The notes under the pieces: generated by a model | Told to the model about the DNA's origin: nothing | Seen by the model: only the letters and a program-made list of their open reading frames with translations | Database searches by the model: none | DNA from: Actinomycetales bacterium | Lineage (GTDB): Bacteria; Actinomycetota; Actinomycetes; Actinomycetales; Dermabacteraceae | Assembly: GCA_012799425.1 (NCBI GenBank) | Contig: JAAZLF010000234.1 | Span: 1 to 9,726, forward strand | Direction: 5' to 3' | Length of the DNA stretch: 9,726 nucleotides | Position numbers and translations under genes: made by a program | Shown here: piece by piece, positions 8,285 through 9,726 of the stretch | How positions within the stretch are numbered: position 1 is the first letter of the stretch | Layout: the number at the start of each line of letters is the position of its first letter

Positions 8285-8314
8285 GTGACCGCGGCGCTCG
8301 GCGGCTCCTAGTGT
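8285..8314 (+). promoter_or_regulatory. Putative promoter of the NlpC/P60 gene
   Basis: GTGACC (8285-8290) and TAGTGT (8309-8314) are separated by 18 bases and would start transcription near 8321, leaving a leader of about 84 bases. Both hexamers are imperfect and the assignment rests on spacing and position only. Confidence 0.4.
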
Positions 8315-8363
8315 GGCTCCATCGCCCCGAGACGACTCGGCGGCCCCACAGCCTGCAGTACAC

Positions 8364-8390
8364 CCCGGCACCTGCCGGGACCCGGAAGGA
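8364..8390 (+). promoter_or_regulatory. Leader hairpin and ribosome site before the NlpC/P60 gene
   Basis: CCCGGC (8364-8369) and GCCGGG (8374-8379) form a 6-bp hairpin that ends four bases before GGAAGGA (8384-8390). The ribosome site is 14 bases from the ATG at 8405, longer than usual. A second small hairpin, CCGAG-ACGA-CTCGG, lies at 8327-8340. Confidence 0.45.
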
Positions 8391-8404
8391 ACGAACCACA
8401 CATC

Positions 8405-9220
8405 ATGGCTCAGAACAACACTCACCGCCTCCCCGGCCGCGCCCAGCTCCCGACCCAGCGGGCAGCCCGTGGCCTCGGCGGCGCAGCGGTGCTCGGCACC
8501 GTGGTCCTCGGCTCGGCCTTCGTCGGCGGCTCCGCACAGGCGGCCCCCGCCGCTCCCGCCGCCCCTGCCGCGAGCGCACCCGCCGCGCAGACCGCTCCCG
8601 CCGCACCCACCGCCGCAGCCCCCTCGGCGGTCCTGGACTCCTCGCAGAAGCTCCGCTGGGGCTCGCGCGGCGGCGCCGTGCAGGACCTGCAGAGCGCGCT
8701 CAACGATCACGGTGCGAACCTGGCCGTCGACGGCGTGTTCGGTCCGCGCACCAACTCCGCGGTGAAGGACTACCAGTCCTCCAACGATCTCCTGGTCGAT
8801 GGCGTCGTCGGCCCCGAGACCCGCGGTGCGCTCAACGGCAGCGGCGTCTCCACCGGTGGAGCCTCGGCCCCGGCCTCCTCCTCGAGCTCGGGCAGCAGCT
8901 CGATCGTCGACGCCGCACGTTCGGCGCTCGGCTCCCCCTACAGCTGGGGCGGCTCCTCGCTGGGCGGCATGGACTGCTCCGGCCTGGTGAACTTCGCCTA
9001 CCAGGCCGCGGGCATCGACCTCCCGCGCTCCTCCGGCCAGATCGCCAACGGCGGCACCCAGATCTCGCAGTCCCAGGCTCAGCCCGGCGACATCGTGGCG
9101 TGGCCCGGCCACGTCGCGATCTACGCCGGCAACGGCCAGGTCATCGACGCCTCCGGCTCCAAGCAGCGCGTTGTCGAGCGCGGCATCTGGGGCAACCCCA
9201 GCTTCGTGTCCTACCGCTGA
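8405..9220 (+). CDS. Secreted NlpC/P60 peptidoglycan endopeptidase with peptidoglycan-binding domain
   Basis: It is likely a cell-wall hydrolase that cuts peptide stems of peptidoglycan during growth or division. Of 271 residues, about 1-46 are a Sec signal peptide (basic n-region, hydrophobic 24-41, cleavage expected after AQA at 46). An Ala/Pro-rich linker (47-75) follows, then a PG_binding_1 domain at about 80-144 with two VDGVxGPxT repeats, a Ser/Gly/Ala linker (146-167), and an NlpC/P60 catalytic domain from about 168 to the end. Catalytic residues visible are C191 (MDCSGLV) and H236 (GHVAIYAG); the third position reads VIDAS, giving D248 where His or another polar residue is common. It is divergent from clpP1, stands alone, and ends with its own strong terminator. 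The exact bond cleaved cannot be read from sequence. Confidence 0.93.
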   Translation: MAQNNTHRLPGRAQLPTQRAARGLGGAAVLGTVVLGSAFVGGSAQAAPAAPAAPAASAPAAQTAPAAPTAAAPSAVLDSSQKLRWGSRGGAVQDLQSALNDHGANLAVDGVFGPRTNSAVKDYQSSNDLLVDGVVGPETRGALNGSGVSTGGASAPASSSSSGSSSIVDAARSALGSPYSWGGSSLGGMDCSGLVNFAYQAAGIDLPRSSGQIANGGTQISQSQAQPGDIVAWPGHVAIYAGNGQVIDASGSKQRVVERGIWGNPSFVSYR

Positions 9221-9239
9221 TCCACTTCGCGGATCCAGC

Positions 9240-9269
9240 CGGCCCGGCCCCCTCAGGGGAGCCGGGCCG
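9240..9269 (+). terminator. Terminator after the NlpC/P60 gene, probably bidirectional
   Basis: A 9-bp stem CGGCCCGGC (9240-9248) / GCCGGGCCG (9261-9269) is continued by CCCC/GGGG around a TCA loop, with one bulged A. It begins 20 bases after the stop codon. The convergent minus-strand gene stops at 9273, three bases away, so the same hairpin can serve both. A smaller GATCC/GGATC hairpin (9219-9235) overlaps the stop codon. Confidence 0.85.
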
Positions 9270-9272
9270 CTG

Positions 9273-9726
9273 TCATTCCCGGACTCCTCGTCGGGGCCGG
9301 TAGATCCGGCCGAGCCCCGCCTCGGCACCGTCGATCGGGCCGACCGACTCCCATTCGACCAGTCTCCCCCCGGGGACGTCGAAGACGCGCGTGCCGTCAC
9401 CGAGCATCACCGGCGCGATGAACATCTGCAGCTCGTCGAGGAGGTCGTGCTCGAGGGCCTGTCGGGCGATGTCGGCGCTGATGATCTGGACGTCCTTGCC
9501 GGCGGCGAGCTCCCTGGCCCATCGCACAGCCTCCACGACGTCCGCGTCCAGCGCGGTCACCGCGGGATCGTCGGCGATCTCCTCGGGCCGATGGGTCAGG
9601 ATGATCTCGATGCCCGACCAGGCACCGCCGTAGGCCTCGGCGGTCAGCTCGTCGCGCTCGGCGGCCTGCGCACGGGCGGCGTCGTACCCGCGACGACCGG
9701 AGAGGATGACACCGACGGGCGCGGCG
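9273..9726 (-). CDS. Dihydrofolate reductase / RibD C-terminal-domain family protein (N-terminus beyond window edge)
   Basis: An open frame of 150 residues reaches the right edge, so the start is missing. The fragment reads VILSGRRGYDAA near its beginning, then WARELAAGKDVQIISADIARQALEHDLLDEL and a C-terminal block MFIAPVMLGDGTRVFD. This is the layout of the small RibD-C/DHFR-fold oxidoreductases (YyaP/YwjB-like), in which a GRRTYD-like segment, a VxxGG...QAL..GLVDEL helix and P-x-LLG-GTRLF strand bind NADPH. Here the usual Gly pair of the middle motif is replaced by SAD. The substrate is unknown for most of these proteins; a true folate or riboflavin role should not be assumed. It converges with the NlpC/P60 gene. 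Confidence 0.8.
   Translation of the reverse strand, partial: AAPVGVILSGRRGYDAARAQAAERDELTAEAYGGAWSGIEIILTHRPEEIADDPAVTALDADVVEAVRWARELAAGKDVQIISADIARQALEHDLLDELQMFIAPVMLGDGTRVFDVPGGRLVEWESVGPIDGAEAGLGRIYRPRRGVRE

Larger units (their letters stand above)
7988..8404. other. Divergent intergenic region between clpP1 and the NlpC/P60 gene
   Basis: These 417 bases hold the clpP1 control region near 7988-8083 (promoter and ClgR-like box) and the hydrolase promoter and leader from about 8285. The middle, 8084-8284, has no convincing gene. It contains a palindrome CACAG-N4-CTGTG (8229-8242), a six-A run (8244-8249) in otherwise GC-rich DNA, and a minus-strand TTGACA (8279-8274) without a good -10. 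A c-di-AMP (ydaO) riboswitch, which often precedes such hydrolases in actinobacteria, was looked for and its conserved core was not recognised. Confidence 0.7.

Noticed and set aside
8285..8404. A c-di-AMP (ydaO-type) riboswitch in the NlpC/P60 leader
   Set aside because: The expected conserved core segments were not recognised and the predicted leader is too short; only small GC hairpins are present.

Overview
The window is high-GC DNA from a chromosome of an actinobacterium, probably of the order Micrococcales and perhaps Brachybacterium-like. The evidence is the paired actinobacterial clpP1/clpP2 genes, GTG starts, a ClgR-type operator, and formate dehydrogenase subunits that read like those of actinobacteria. 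The genus is a guess. There is no sign of phage, insertion sequence, CRISPR or plasmid functions; almost everything is a compact minus-strand gene run.

Layout. Reading down the minus strand from about 8100 to 1, the order is a promoter with a ClgR-like box, clpP1, clpP2, a strong hairpin terminator, clpX, a chorismate mutase gene whose ATG overlaps the clpX stop, a 72-base gap with two inverted repeats, then fdhA, fdhB and the start of an nrfD-type membrane subunit that runs off the left edge. On the right, a secreted NlpC/P60 cell-wall hydrolase with its own promoter and terminator is transcribed away from clpP1. A partial dihydrofolate reductase/RibD-C-like gene converges on it and runs off the right edge.

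The most notable point is in fdhA. An in-frame TGA at 4034-4036 interrupts a perfectly conserved catalytic region. Eleven bases after it lies a 7-bp hairpin with a GGUCU loop, which matches the bacterial SECIS element in both spacing and loop. The gene is therefore read as one 1101-residue selenocysteine-containing formate dehydrogenase, not as two genes or a pseudogene. FdhA (molybdopterin, Sec, one Fe-S cluster), FdhB (four Fe-S clusters and a C-terminal membrane anchor) and the NrfD-type subunit should form a membrane-bound formate:quinone oxidoreductase. Neither FdhA nor FdhB shows a Tat signal, so the active site probably faces the cytoplasm.

ClpP1, ClpP2 and ClpX make up the ClpXP protease. 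clpP1 and clpP2 have nearly identical initiation sites. clpX is set apart by the terminator and must have its own promoter, and chorismate mutase is translationally coupled to it. Genes for selenocysteine synthesis (selA, selB, selD, tRNA-Sec), FdhD, trigger factor and ClgR are not in the window.
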